This document shows positions 18,684 to 28,014 of a DNA stretch of 64,000 bases, one piece after another. Location: NCBI RefSeq assembly GCF_000197735.1, contig NC_014550.1, forward strand, positions 682,001 to 746,000, read 5' to 3'. How positions within the stretch are numbered: the first letter of the stretch is position 1; every line of letters starts with the position of its first letter. The notes under the pieces are model-generated. The model saw only the letters and a list, made by a program, of their open reading frames with translations. It did no database searches and was not told where the DNA came from. This stretch comes from Glutamicibacter arilaitensis Re117 (GTDB lineage Bacteria > Actinomycetota > Actinomycetes > Actinomycetales > Micrococcaceae). Made by a program: the position numbers and the translations under genes.

Positions 18684-18731
18684 GACCTCAGGCCATGAAC
18701 CCTCCACGGGTTCATGGCCTGAGGTCCTTTA
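18684..18731 (+). terminator. purH terminator
   Basis: A perfect 18-bp stem (18684-18701 with 18709-18726), a 7-base loop and then CCTTTA. It starts 25 bases after the purH stop. Confidence 0.9.
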
Positions 18732-18954
18732 AAGTGACAATGCTATTGAATCCTGGCACCGAGCCAGGCGAAATTCTGATGCGTAATCGTCGCCAGGTTC
18801 ATGGTCCCCGCTTCTACTCCTCGGCGCAGTCCTCGAGCGCCAGGTGGATGGCACAGGTGGTAATCACGGCCCAGATCTTGGCAGCGCTCTGGCCTAGCTC
18901 GGTTTCGGGTCCCTGCAATAGTCTTGCCCGAGTGTGTTTTGGAATGTGTGGTGA

Positions 18955-19149
18955 CCCGGTGCATGCAAGGGTGCCGGGCTGCCGAAAGACGCTGATTCGC
19001 CGCTGTTTGGCAAGCTCATGCCGGCACCGGGCCAGGGTTACGGCAGCCCCGACTCGGTGGCCGAGGTTGTGGCCCTGTTGGCCAGTGAGAAGGGCCTCTT
19101 CACGACTGGCACCGAAACCGGCAGTGAAGACGGAACCCAATCCAAGTGA
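18955..19149 (+). pseudogene. short-chain dehydrogenase-like C-terminal relic
   Basis: A short open frame ends at the TGA at 19147. Its translation includes DADSPLFGKLMPAPGQG, then SPDSVAEVVALLASEKG and FTTGTE, which resembles the C-terminal end of SDR-type proteins (VAEVVAFLxSxxAxFxTG). An in-frame stop at 18952 and the lack of the Rossmann part show only a tail remains. The sequence from 18732 to 18954 holds nothing recognisable. Identification rests on a short pattern and is tentative. Confidence 0.35.
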
Positions 19150-19177
19150 TCCGCCGGGGCAAAGCCTCAGCCCAGAG

Positions 19178-19226
19178 CACTCAAAGGCCCGAGGTTCAAG
19201 AGTTGTTGAACCTCGGGCCTGGAGTG
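19178..19226. terminator. hairpin terminator at end of ABC operon
   Basis: Stem 19186-19199 with 19206-19219 (14 bp), extended by CACTC/GAGTG. It lies about 30 bases past the stop of the minus-strand ABC permease and is the likely terminator of that operon. Confidence 0.7.
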
Positions 19227-19253
19227 TTTCAAAGGGTGGCTTAGCCGATCCGG

Positions 19254-22163
19254 CTAGGCCAGCGTCCTGTGCCGCAATACGTGCAGCCGTCCCTTGGTCA
19301 GTAGCCACGCCATCGCCGAACCTGCACAGGGGACTACTAGCAGCATGATCGCCAACTGCGTCCACGGAATGATTAGCGCCATGTCCCTGAAAAGCAATTG
19401 CAGCGTCCCTGCGGCAACGATGCCGGCCATGATTCCAAACAACGTGCCGAATATGGAGGTTAAGAACAGCTGGGCCGCTGACAGAGACTTGCGCAGCCGT
19501 GGATCCGCGCCGATGCTGGCCAAGACCGAATGGTCTTCGCGCCCATCGGCCAACGCCAACCCGGCGGTAATGCCTGTAGCGCTGAAGGTGACCAAAGCGG
19601 AGAGACCGACCAGTTGCCACAAGGCGGTGGCTACGCTGGAGTTCGGGCCAGTTTCCAGCTTTTCTGGTCCGTAGTTTTCTCCTGCCGCTTCAGCCAGTGC
19701 GACTAATAGCGTGTCGTTGACGGCATCACTGGGAAGTTCACCCAGGGATAGCAATACCAACCGCTCATCGTAAGGCATCCCAATTCTTGAGGCAGTCTCC
19801 GGTGAAATGACCGCGTAGTACGGAATGGGCTTGGCCGGTTCTTCAACGGTGGCCAGCAAGGGGAAACTGCTTTGAGGACTGAATGAAGCACGCTGCGAAG
19901 ACCATTGCTGGGAGGCATCTGCCGATTCTTGGGGGTCTGCGTCGGCGTCGTAGGAAATCAACGTTGTTGTCTCGTCCTCGTTCAGATACACCGGATTGCT
20001 AATCACCGCCCCGCCCGCCCTCAACGTTTGCAGCGCTTCACTGCTAGGTTTTCGTCCGAGCAGAGCTTCTAGTATTTCTTCACCACCGACGACGATGGTG
20101 GGAAGGCTGCTAAAACCTGAATCGGACGCCATGGATCCGTGGCAACGCCAATCTTGCAGATCAACAGGTTTCCCATCGGGAGCTACGAAGCATTGATGTC
20201 CACTAGGTTCCATAAGAGCCCACGTCGAACAATGCGGAGAATGCAGGATTCCATCGAGCTCAACGGAGTCTGGATCCAGCCTGGTGCATTCCCCCTGGTC
20301 GATAGCACCCGGAATAGTTTGGGCACTAGTGCGTGGTCCCAAAGCCTTGACCGCAGCATTCGACACATCCTCGGCGTTGATCCTTCTCGTGGTGAATGGG
20401 TCGGCAGAAGCCATCTTCACGGAGCCGACGGCGCTCGGCGAATATTCCTGCACCGACAGCGGCAACGCCATCTGGTTGAGGTTGTAACTCCACTGGTAAT
20501 TTTCGTTCTCGCTGTGCGAGGCACTCGACCAGTAGATCAACAGCGCACTCGATAGCGTTGCAGCGGCCAGCACTGCGGCCACGGCGGGAACGGTTCTTCC
20601 TGTATTCCTAGCCGAATCACGGGTTGCCAAACGCAGCGGCAGCGGAAGCCAAGCGGATTTTGCGGCCACTAGCCTGAGCAACGGGGCGCTGAGCAAGATG
20701 AATGCGCTAATCAGTCCGATGCTTCCCGCAATGACCAGGACCAGTGCAAGATAACTGCGAAGTTCAAAATCTTGGATGATGCCAAAGACGGACAGCGAGG
20801 CTGATAACGCTAGCAACAGGATCGAAAGTGCCAGCCAGAGGATACCGCGCCGAAGATTCCTGCGACTGTGGTTGCTCGTTGTCCGGCCTGACCTCAGGGC
20901 ATCATTCAAAGCTTGTTTCGCCACCGCACGGGCGGGAACGTAAGCGGATACCAGGCCGGCGATGGGCGCCAACAGGATGACTCCGAGCATCAGCGGCCAG
21001 GGGATATGCAGCCAGAGCTGGTTTTCTCCGCTGCGGAGTTTGAGAAGAACCCAGGCAATGCCCACGCCCGTCCCCGCCAATGCTCCGGCAACTCCACCGA
21101 TGAGGCCCAGCCATAGGCCGCTGGCAGTCACCACCGATTTGAGGGTGCCCGCTTCGGCACCTGTTGCCGCTAGCAGGGCAAGGTCATGCCGCTGTTTGCG
21201 TGTTCCTACCGCGAACGCGGCGCCAGCCAGCAGCGCCACTTCCACCATCGCCAGCGTGGCAATCAATGCGCCAGTCGCGATGAGGTCGAGGCCATTGCCG
21301 CTCGGCGCATCCGCGAAGCGATCCTCGGGTGCTCCAATTTGTTCGGCTGTCGGCGGATTGCGCAGCAGTTCAGCAGAGGTGAGAATTGCTCCGTGCTGGT
21401 TCAGCTCGGTAGCCAGCGCCCAGGTGGCAGGTTTCTGCCCGAGAAGGTAATACATGGTTTCATTGGGCCCGGGCGCAAAGTTCTCCGGCATGTCGCTCTC
21501 AGCGGCAAAGAACGTGGGAATCGAATCATTGGTACTGCTATCGCGTACCGTGCCGACCATGGTGAAATCCCCTGCATTGTTCGAGAACTGGTCGCCTAGC
21601 TGCAGGTCGAATCGCTGCATGAAGCCGGGGGTTCCCAGGGCTTCCCTGTTGCCGGTGGCTGCGCGCCCTTCGAGTAGGTTGTATTTCCCATCGAAAGCAG
21701 GGTTCAGGACGTCTCCAATGACCGCATTGAAACTCAACGTTGCATCCCCGCGTTCGGTCGCCAGCGGGCTGGAGCTCAGTGGCAGGACGTCGTAGTCGGA
21801 GACTACCAGATCTTTGAAATCATCAAGCGTTCCGTTGCGTTGTTCTGGTTCTGCTTCAGAATCGCTCATAACGCTGCTCAAGTCGCCTTTGGGGCCTTGG
21901 GTTAAGCTGGCAAGATCCGAGTATTGGAGGCTGATGCGGCCGGCACTCTGGCCTAGTTCGGTTCTTATAGTTTCTTCGGTGCTGGGCATCTTGCTGAATC
22001 CGGCGACAAGCGCTGCCGAAATCATCAAGATGGGCACAGCGATGAGCGCCGCAATGAGTGCTGAGCGGCCACGATTTCTCCTGATATCCAGCCACGCTAT
22101 GCGAAGCGCGAGTTTCAGTTGCTGTTTTTTGTCGCCGTGTTGTGGTTCTAAATTCAGTGGCAT
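19254..22163 (-). CDS. ABC transporter permease, FtsX/MacB type
   Basis: A 969-residue inner-membrane permease. One N-terminal transmembrane helix (ALRIAWLDIRRNRGRSALIAAL) is followed by a large extracytoplasmic domain, then a first FtsX core near residues 280-420, more helices, a second extracytoplasmic region and a C-terminal FtsX-type triple helix. This duplicated layout is typical of actinobacterial export or antimicrobial-peptide resistance permeases with a separate ATPase. It starts 2 bases after the ATPase stop; the PadR-type regulator heads the operon. Confidence 0.88.
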   Translation of the reverse strand: MPLNLEPQHGDKKQQLKLALRIAWLDIRRNRGRSALIAALIAVPILMISAALVAGFSKMPSTEETIRTELGQSAGRISLQYSDLASLTQGPKGDLSSVMSDSEAEPEQRNGTLDDFKDLVVSDYDVLPLSSSPLATERGDATLSFNAVIGDVLNPAFDGKYNLLEGRAATGNREALGTPGFMQRFDLQLGDQFSNNAGDFTMVGTVRDSSTNDSIPTFFAAESDMPENFAPGPNETMYYLLGQKPATWALATELNQHGAILTSAELLRNPPTAEQIGAPEDRFADAPSGNGLDLIATGALIATLAMVEVALLAGAAFAVGTRKQRHDLALLAATGAEAGTLKSVVTASGLWLGLIGGVAGALAGTGVGIAWVLLKLRSGENQLWLHIPWPLMLGVILLAPIAGLVSAYVPARAVAKQALNDALRSGRTTSNHSRRNLRRGILWLALSILLLALSASLSVFGIIQDFELRSYLALVLVIAGSIGLISAFILLSAPLLRLVAAKSAWLPLPLRLATRDSARNTGRTVPAVAAVLAAATLSSALLIYWSSASHSENENYQWSYNLNQMALPLSVQEYSPSAVGSVKMASADPFTTRRINAEDVSNAAVKALGPRTSAQTIPGAIDQGECTRLDPDSVELDGILHSPHCSTWALMEPSGHQCFVAPDGKPVDLQDWRCHGSMASDSGFSSLPTIVVGGEEILEALLGRKPSSEALQTLRAGGAVISNPVYLNEDETTTLISYDADADPQESADASQQWSSQRASFSPQSSFPLLATVEEPAKPIPYYAVISPETASRIGMPYDERLVLLSLGELPSDAVNDTLLVALAEAAGENYGPEKLETGPNSSVATALWQLVGLSALVTFSATGITAGLALADGREDHSVLASIGADPRLRKSLSAAQLFLTSIFGTLFGIMAGIVAAGTLQLLFRDMALIIPWTQLAIMLLVVPCAGSAMAWLLTKGRLHVLRHRTLA

Positions 22164-22165
22164 GA

Positions 22166-22891
22166 TTAGTTCGCGGGAAGCTCCAGCAGCACCGTCGGAT
22201 CATAGGATTGCGCTGCCTGGTCCACGATTTTTCCGTCCTTGAGAAAATGTACCCTGTCGGCCCACCCGGCATGTCTGGCTTCATGGGTCACCAGGACGAC
22301 TGCGCATCCGGCATCTGCCCGTTGGCGTAGTACTTCCATGATTCCGTCGCCAGATGCAGTATCTAGCGCGCCGGTCGGTTCATCGGCCAGAATTAGGCGG
22401 CGCTCGCCAACTATGGCCCGGGCGATAGCGACCCTTTGCCGTTGGCCACCGGAGATTTGGTCCATGAAGCGGTCCGCCAGTTTGTCGATCCCCACGGAGC
22501 GTAGTGCGTCCATGGCTTGTCGACGGGCTTTACGAAAAGGCACGCCGTCCAGCTCTCTGGGCAATGCGACATTTTCAACCGCCGTCAAAGACGGCACAAG
22601 ATTGAAATCCTGAAAGACGTACCCGATGGCGCGCCGGCGCAGACGGGCCAGGTCATTGATGTTCAGCGCGCCCAATGGCGTGTTTTCGACGTAGATTTCA
22701 CCGCTAGTGGCCTTGTCCAAACCGCCGGCCAGAGTCAGCAACGATGACTTGCCAGAACCTGAGGGGCCCATCACCGCGACAAACTCGCCAGCAGAAACGT
22801 CTAGGTCGATATCCCGCAGGGCTCCCACGGACGTCGCTCCACTACCGTATGTCATACAGATTTTGCGAAGCTGGAGTACCTGATTGCTCAT
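22166..22891 (-). CDS. ABC transporter ATP-binding protein, MacB/LolD-like
   Basis: A 241-residue ATPase with Walker A GPSGSGKSS, Q-loop in YVFQDFNLVPSLTA, signature ISGGQRQRVAIARA, Walker B RLILADEPTGALD and switch His in VLVTHEARHA. It powers the FtsX-type permease encoded next to it. Its first 4 bases overlap the PadR gene end (ATGA), indicating coupled translation. Confidence 0.95.
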   Translation of the reverse strand: MSNQVLQLRKICMTYGSGATSVGALRDIDLDVSAGEFVAVMGPSGSGKSSLLTLAGGLDKATSGEIYVENTPLGALNINDLARLRRRAIGYVFQDFNLVPSLTAVENVALPRELDGVPFRKARRQAMDALRSVGIDKLADRFMDQISGGQRQRVAIARAIVGERRLILADEPTGALDTASGDGIMEVLRQRADAGCAVVLVTHEARHAGWADRVHFLKDGKIVDQAAQSYDPTVLLELPAN

Positions 22892-23487
22892 CGCGTCACC
22901 TCTTTCGAGTCATTGAGCGCTTTTGCTGCGTGGACGGCAGGATTTTTCGAAGTGCGGAAGCGGTGCTTCCTCAGCCATCCTTCACAGTGATCGAGCCAGC
23001 GGATTTCGGCCTCGGCGGCAAAGACCAATGAATCCAGCACGAGAATCCATGCAACATCGTGCGAGTCGTTGGAGTCGAACTTCGTTGCTTCGCGACGCTG
23101 CCGGGTGTAGGTCTGCAAGTTGCGCATCGAGGCGGTGCGCTGCGCCTGCAGGAGTTTTTCCACGTCCACACTGTCCAGGGTCATTGCCAGGGACAACTTG
23201 ATGGCCAATTCGTTGCGGGGCGGGTTTGTTGCGACGACGGGATCTGCAAACCACTGGGAAACCTCGGCCTTGCCTGCCGTGGTGATTCGGTAGAACACGT
23301 GGCCCTCCCCGTCATCCCCGTCCTTGAGGGCCAAGCCGTCGCGCTCCAAACGGTCAAGTGTCGTGTAGACCTGGCCGATATTCAACGGCCAGGTGGAACC
23401 TGTGCGTTCTTCGAACTCGCTGCGAAGCTGGTATCCATACATCGGCTGGTCGTGTAATAGGGCAAGAAGAGAATGTCGGATAGACAA
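22888..23487 (-). CDS. PadR family transcriptional regulator
   Basis: The winged helix is in SIRHSLLALLHDQPMYGYQLRSE and VYTTLDRLERDG; the C-terminal half is the PadR Vir helical domain. The frame is open from an ATG at 23529, but the TTG at 23487 is preferred: GGAGGT lies three bases upstream, and it gives the usual PadR beginning with SIRHSLL. This start leaves two palindromes in the promoter instead of in the gene. The protein is then 199 residues. It probably represses its own ABC operon, as is usual for this layout. Confidence 0.85.
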   Translation of the reverse strand: MSIRHSLLALLHDQPMYGYQLRSEFEERTGSTWPLNIGQVYTTLDRLERDGLALKDGDDGEGHVFYRITTAGKAEVSQWFADPVVATNPPRNELAIKLSLAMTLDSVDVEKLLQAQRTASMRNLQTYTRQRREATKFDSNDSHDVAWILVLDSLVFAAEAEIRWLDHCEGWLRKHRFRTSKNPAVHAAKALNDSKEVTR

Positions 23488-23527
23488 GAGACCTCCGGAG
23501 GATGCGATGGGTACGCGAAATGATTGC

Positions 23528-23565
23528 ATACTGAGTATACGTTAAATATAGATACTGAGTATGCG
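23528..23565 (-). promoter_or_regulatory. two copies of palindrome ATACTGAGTAT, probable PadR operator
   Basis: ATACTGAGTAT occurs at 23528-23538 and again at 23552-23562, 24 bp apart centre to centre, in an AT-rich stretch just upstream of the PadR-ABC operon. Each is a perfect inverted repeat around a central G. Confidence 0.6.
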
Positions 23566-23609
23566 TATTTAATTCGCTGGAATCATGTCTATTGCGAAAT
23601 GGGCAAATA

Positions 23610-23644
23610 TTGTTCAACAACATCTTGCCAAGGTTGTTCAACAA
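23610..23644 (+). promoter_or_regulatory. paired TTGTTCAACAA operators upstream of the permease gene
   Basis: The 11-bp palindrome TTGTTCAACAA occurs at 23610-23620 and 23634-23644, 24 bp apart. The same sequence appears once more at 33286-33296, upstream of pxpA. It is the best candidate site for the GntR regulator encoded in this locus. Confidence 0.7.
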
Positions 23645-23712
23645 CCTGTAAAGTCTTGTCCATCACATTGACCTTGTGACGGTTGTCACCACTATCGCAT
23701 TGGAACGTCATC

Positions 23713-24930
23713 ATGGCACTTCCTGAGTCAACATCCCAAAGCAGCAAGGCGCGGCGCACGGCGCTCCTAGGCGCCATGTTCCTGATGGCCACCAGCGCCA
23801 TCGGCCCCGGCTTCATCACCCAGACTACCGAGTTCACGGTAAAGATCGGCGCGGCCTTTGCCTTCGCCATCGTGGTCTCCATCCTCGTGGACATCGCTGT
23901 CCAGCTCAACGTCTGGCGCGTCATCGGCGTCAGTGGCATGCGCGCCCAGGAACTGGGCAACAAGGTCCTGCCCGGCATCGGCTGGGTACTGGCCGCGCTC
24001 GTGTTCATTGGCGGCATGGTCTTCAATATCGGCAACATCGCCGGTACCGGCCTTGGCCTGAACGCCATGCTCGGACTGGATGCCAAGATCGGTGGCGCGC
24101 TCTCCGCCGTCGTGGCAATCCTGATCTTCCTCTCCAAGAAGGCCGGAATGGCACTGGACCGCATCGTTGTGATGCTCGGTGCCATCATGATCCTGCTGAT
24201 GCTCTATGTAGCGATTGTCGCCGCGCCTCCGGTAGGAGATGCGATCCGCAACGTGGTGCTGCCAGAGAAGATCGACTTCCTGATCATCACCACCTTGATC
24301 GGCGGCACCGTCGGCGGCTACATCACCTACGCCGGCGCGCACCGCATGATCGATTCGGGCACCTCCGGCGTCGAGCACGTCAAATCGATTTCCAACATCT
24401 CCACCCTGGCGATCATCGTCACCGGTGTCATGCGAGTGCTGCTGTTCCTGGCGATCCTCGGCGTCGTCGCCGGCGGTGTCGCATTGACCAGCGACAACAA
24501 AGCCGCTGAAGCGTTCGGCCACGCCGCCGGCCCCATCGGCATCCGCGCCTTCGGCGTGATCCTCTGGGCCGCTGCACTGACCAGCGTCATCGGCGCCGCC
24601 TACACCTCGGTTTCCTTCATCACCAAGCGCACCACCCCGGAGCGCACCCGCAACCTGATCACCTTGGCGTTCATCCTGGTCTGCGGCATCATCTTCATGT
24701 TCCTGGGCAAGGCCCCAGCGACCCTGCTGATCTTCGCCGGAGCCTTCAACGGCCTGATCCTTCCTGTGGGCTTCGCAGTACTGCTCTGGGTCGCATGGCG
24801 CCGCCGCGACCTGCTCAATGGGTACAAGTACCCGAAGGGCCTGCTGGTCATCGGCGCACTGACCTGGGTCCTGAGCGTATACCTGGGCTGGAACTCGCTG
24901 TCGGGTCTGGCAGCCCTCTGGAACGGCTAG
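23713..24930 (+). CDS. NRAMP-like permease of the 5-oxoproline locus (YcsG type)
   Basis: A 405-residue membrane protein with about 11 hydrophobic segments and NRAMP-superfamily layout ([14 protein letters not shown] in segment 1; [16 protein letters not shown] in the segment-6 region). The canonical metal-binding DPGN of segment 1 and MPH of segment 6 are absent. Members of this branch sit beside ycsF/ycsI/kip genes, so an organic substrate such as 5-oxoproline is more likely than a divalent metal. ATG 23713 is chosen over an upstream ATG at 23683. It is followed 13 bases later by the YcsI-type gene. Confidence 0.72.
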   Translation: MALPESTSQSSKARRTALLGAMFLMATSAIGPGFITQTTEFTVKIGAAFAFAIVVSILVDIAVQLNVWRVIGVSGMRAQELGNKVLPGIGWVLAALVFIGGMVFNIGNIAGTGLGLNAMLGLDAKIGGALSAVVAILIFLSKKAGMALDRIVVMLGAIMILLMLYVAIVAAPPVGDAIRNVVLPEKIDFLIITTLIGGTVGGYITYAGAHRMIDSGTSGVEHVKSISNISTLAIIVTGVMRVLLFLAILGVVAGGVALTSDNKAAEAFGHAAGPIGIRAFGVILWAAALTSVIGAAYTSVSFITKRTTPERTRNLITLAFILVCGIIFMFLGKAPATLLIFAGAFNGLILPVGFAVLLWVAWRRRDLLNGYKYPKGLLVIGALTWVLSVYLGWNSLSGLAALWNG

Positions 24931-24943
24931 GGAAAGAAGAGTC

Positions 24944-25753
24944 ATGAAGAACTTCAAGGATATGGAATTAGCTGAGCGGGCGGCGATGTCCCCGCGCGAG
25001 GCCCGCGAGCTCTTCCGCGCCGGGCAGGTACTGCCGACCGCTGGAATCAGCGCCGGCTACGCGCAGGCGAATCTGATGATCGTTCCGCAGGAACTGGCCT
25101 TCGATGTATTGCTCTTCGCCCAGCGCAATCCCAAGTCCTGCCCCATTCTCGGCGTGCTGGAAGCCGGGCAGACCAGCAGCGAATTGCTGGCCGGGGGAGA
25201 TATCCGCACGGATGTCCCCAAGTACCTGGTGTACGAAAACGGGATCAAGGTCGCTGAACCCACCGATCTGGGGGATTACTGGCGCGATGACCTGGTGACG
25301 TTCATCGTGGGCTGTTCCTTCACCTTCGAAGCGGCGCTGATGGAAAGCGGCATTTCGGTGGCGCACATCGACCAGGGCGTCAATGTCCCGATGTACAAGA
25401 CCAACCGCCGCTCGGCAACCGCCGGCGCCATCTCCGGTCCCATGGTCGTGTCCATGCGTCCCATCCCCGCCTCGCAGGTCGCCGACGCGGTGCGCATCAC
25501 TTCCCGGTACCCGGCGGTGCACGGCGCGCCAGTGCACATCGGCAATCCAGGGGAACTGGGCATCGAGGATCTGGCGGCCCCTGACTTCGGGGATGCCGTG
25601 CAAATCCCGGAAGGGAGCATCCCGGTGTTCTGGGCGTGCGGGGTGACCCCGCAGGCAGCAGTCATGGAATCACGCCCGGCATTGGCCATCGGCCACGCTC
25701 CGGGGCATATGCTCATCACCGACATCAGGGATACCGAATACCAGGTTCCCTGA
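24944..25753 (+). CDS. putative hydro-lyase, YcsI/DUF1445 family
   Basis: A 269-residue cytosolic protein of the YcsI family (D-glutamate cyclase / DUF1445-type hydro-lyases). Characteristic blocks are [13 protein letters not shown] near residue 26, [16 protein letters not shown] near 125 and [12 protein letters not shown] near 225. In Bacillus and many actinobacteria it is neighbour to ycsF and kip genes, consistent with making or processing 5-oxoproline. It forms an operon with the NRAMP-like gene. Confidence 0.85.
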   Translation: MKNFKDMELAERAAMSPREARELFRAGQVLPTAGISAGYAQANLMIVPQELAFDVLLFAQRNPKSCPILGVLEAGQTSSELLAGGDIRTDVPKYLVYENGIKVAEPTDLGDYWRDDLVTFIVGCSFTFEAALMESGISVAHIDQGVNVPMYKTNRRSATAGAISGPMVVSMRPIPASQVADAVRITSRYPAVHGAPVHIGNPGELGIEDLAAPDFGDAVQIPEGSIPVFWACGVTPQAAVMESRPALAIGHAPGHMLITDIRDTEYQVP

Positions 25754-25764
25754 TCCCGAAAGCT

Positions 25765-25813
25765 GAACGCGGCGGCCATCCCCCAAAAGGCCGCCGCGTT
25801 CTTTATTTAATGG
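25765..25813 (+). terminator. terminator after YcsI gene, abutting the IS element
   Basis: A 13-bp stem (25765-25777 with 25789-25801) is followed by TTTATTT. The IS481 element inserted in its U-rich tail: TTCTTTATTTAATGG (25799-25813) is duplicated at 27000-27014. Confidence 0.88.
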
Positions 25814-26999
25814 TGTGATGTCTCAAGACACCGGTGACACTTCTGTATCAAGACATCGGTAACACTCGGTGTCTCAGGACATCGGTAACAGTTCAGACTG
25901 GATCAGGCATGTTTTGGAACCTCACCGTGGCATGCCTCAAACTCAAATACTTCACGCCTTGCGGGAATGGGTAATCGAATTTCGCGACCAGTTCACCATT
26001 TATGCCCAGCACCATCAAGTCCGTCGGGTCCCAAACCACGTTCACCATGGTGGAACGCAGCAGCTTCCCCAGATAAATCTCAACCCCGGCAACCCGCAGA
26101 CATCTGTTCTTATTGGCCCGAAGTACCTGGTTTCCGCTCTCACCCGTATGTTCGGAAGGCAGGGTGCCGCTGAGCTTGACCGGCTCCGGAGGGGTTCGTG
26201 CAACAGCCATCCGCTGAGCTTCACGTTCACCGCCAGCTTGGAGGCAAACAGCTAGCGCGGCCTCGCTCGGTCCTGGTTTCGTGCTCAGTTCCTTCCATTG
26301 CCCAATTTCCAACGGCTCAGCTACGGCCGTGGCATCCCACGCTTCTTGCGGAGTCATTCGCTCTTCCAAGGACTGGTGTCCGCGTTGGGTGTTATAGGCC
26401 TGGTCGAAAACATCGAGCTGCGCCTGCAGCTGGATTAGATCAGTGGCGAACGGCTGCTTCTTCAGCCATTTGAACAAGGTCGAATGAAACCGCTCGTTCT
26501 TGCCCTGGGTAGTGGGTTTGTAGGGCTTGCCGGTGATCGTGGCGATGCCCAGCCCGTTGGCGTAGGCGACCAGTTCGCTTAGCACTCCACGACGGATGGG
26601 GTTCAGCGCATCACCATTATCGGTGAGCAGCCTTTGCGGCACGCCGCAGGCTTCAATGCCTTTGCGGAAGACCTTCACCGCGTCTTTGCCTTCGGTCTGG
26701 GCTCGTTTGCGGATTTGGTAGAAGGTTTTGCGGCTAATGCCGTGTTCCTCGCAGAAGGCGGTGACCGCGCCTCTGGGAGCGTCTTGTGGCCATCGGGCGA
26801 TGGCTAAGCGTATTGTCGAGTTGACTGGATCATTTTTCACACTTTCCAGTTCATCAGCCCGCGTGCTGGCCATGAAGCCGGCAGGCGGGCTGTGTACTTG
26901 GAGGGTGTTAAATTTCCGGTAGAAGTGTCACCACTTTAAACGTGGAAGTGTTACCGATGTCCTGATACAGAACTGTTACCGATGTCCTGAGAGAAAACA
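25814..26999. mobile_element. IS481 family element, internally deleted
   Basis: This is a 1186-bp element bounded by a perfect 15-bp direct repeat, TTCTTTATTTAATGG, at 25799-25813 and 27000-27014. The imperfect terminal inverted repeats are about 50 bp and begin TGTGATGTCTCA on the left and TGTTTTCTCTCA on the right (minus strand). They contain reiterated subrepeats resembling TCAGGACATCGGTAACA: three copies on the left and two on the right, probable transposase-binding sites. The single transposase gene lacks part of its catalytic core, so the copy can move only with help from another one. Confidence 0.9.
25893..26873 (-). pseudogene. IS481 family transposase with internal deletion
   Basis: A 326-residue frame. 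The N-terminal HTH is intact (AVTAFCEEHGISRKTFYQ), but the sequence then jumps from EGKDAV directly to KVFRKGIEACGVPQRLLTDNG. The stretch that normally holds the second HTH, the WQxDxT motif with the first catalytic Asp, and the DDHSR block is missing, about 130-150 residues. The second Asp (TDNG) and the Glu (QGKNERFHSTLF) of DDE remain. The frame is preserved, but the protein should be inactive as a transposase. Confidence 0.8.
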
Positions 27000-27021
27000 T
27001 TCTTTATTTAATGGCGGAGCG

Positions 27022-28014
27022 CTATTTTTGCTGCTCGGCCCAAGCCTGGACTTCTGCGACAAGTGCCTGCTTGGACTGCTCATCCAGGAACGAGGATTCG
27101 AAAGAGTTCTTCGCCAAGGTGGCCAGCTGCTCGGAGCTGAAGCTGAATTGCTCCATCAAGGCATCGAAGTTGGCATCCATGTAGCCGCCGAAGTAGGCCG
27201 GGTCATCGGAGTGCACCGAGACCTTCAGGCCCTTGGCAAGCATCTGCGGCAGGGGGTGTTCGGCCATGGTGTCCACCGCACGCAAACGGATGTTGGACAG
27301 CGGGCAGACAGTCAGCGGCATCTGCTCATCGACCAGGCGCTGCACCAGCTGCGGATCATCCAAGCTCCGGATGCCGTGGTCGACGCGCTGTACCTTGAGC
27401 AGGTCCAGGGCCTGCCAGATGTACTCGGCGGGGCCTTCTTCGCCCGCATGCGCCACCACATGCAGCCCATGGGCCCGGGCGTAGTCGAAGACTTCGGTGA
27501 ACAGCTCCGGCGGGAAACCGACCTCCGAGGAATCCAAGCCGATGCCATCGATGTCATGCTTCTGCTCAACCAGCACCTTCATCAGCTCCATGGCTTCGGA
27601 AGCCGGGGCATGGCGCCAGAAGCAGGCGATGAGCTTGCTGGACAACTCCCAGCGTTCCAGTCCGTCGGCCAAGCCTGCACGGATCCCTGCGATGACTTCG
27701 CGCAGGTCCAGGGCACCGCCGATGTGGGCCTGCGGATCGAAGAAAAGCTCGACGTGGCGTACGCCTGAGTCGTGGGCCCGCTGCAGGTACGCGACGGTGA
27801 TCTCGCGGAAGTCCTGCGCGGTGCGCAGCACGGCCATGTTCGCATAGAACAAGTCCAGGAAGGACTGCAGGTTGGTGAACTGATATTGGGCACGCAGTTC
27901 TTCGATGGACGCGTAGGGCAATTCGATGGAATTCTTCTTGGCCAGGGCCATGATCATTTCCGGCTCCAGGGTTCCTTCCAAGTGGACGTGCAATTCAGCG
28001 ACAGGCAATTTCAC
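27022..28014 (-). CDS. adenine deaminase (adenosine-deaminase superfamily)
   Basis: A 330-residue zinc amidohydrolase. The GTG at 28014 is chosen because GGAAGG lies nine bases upstream and the protein then begins just before AELHVHLEGTLEP, the metal-binding HxH. Other metal and catalytic residues are in VVAHAGEEGP and HSDDPAYFGGY. The block GLDSSEVGFPPELF matches the adenine deaminase branch (as in Pseudomonas) better than true adenosine deaminases, so the likely reaction is adenine to hypoxanthine. It converges on the IS element and the YcsI gene. Confidence 0.82.
   Translation of the reverse strand: MKLPVAELHVHLEGTLEPEMIMALAKKNSIELPYASIEELRAQYQFTNLQSFLDLFYANMAVLRTAQDFREITVAYLQRAHDSGVRHVELFFDPQAHIGGALDLREVIAGIRAGLADGLERWELSSKLIACFWRHAPASEAMELMKVLVEQKHDIDGIGLDSSEVGFPPELFTEVFDYARAHGLHVVAHAGEEGPAEYIWQALDLLKVQRVDHGIRSLDDPQLVQRLVDEQMPLTVCPLSNIRLRAVDTMAEHPLPQMLAKGLKVSVHSDDPAYFGGYMDANFDALMEQFSFSSEQLATLAKNSFESSFLDEQSKQALVAEVQAWAEQQK

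Noticed and set aside
23767..24957. 396-codon minus-strand frame opposite the NRAMP-like gene
   Set aside because: Low-complexity Asp/Gln/Gly translation typical of antisense to membrane proteins.
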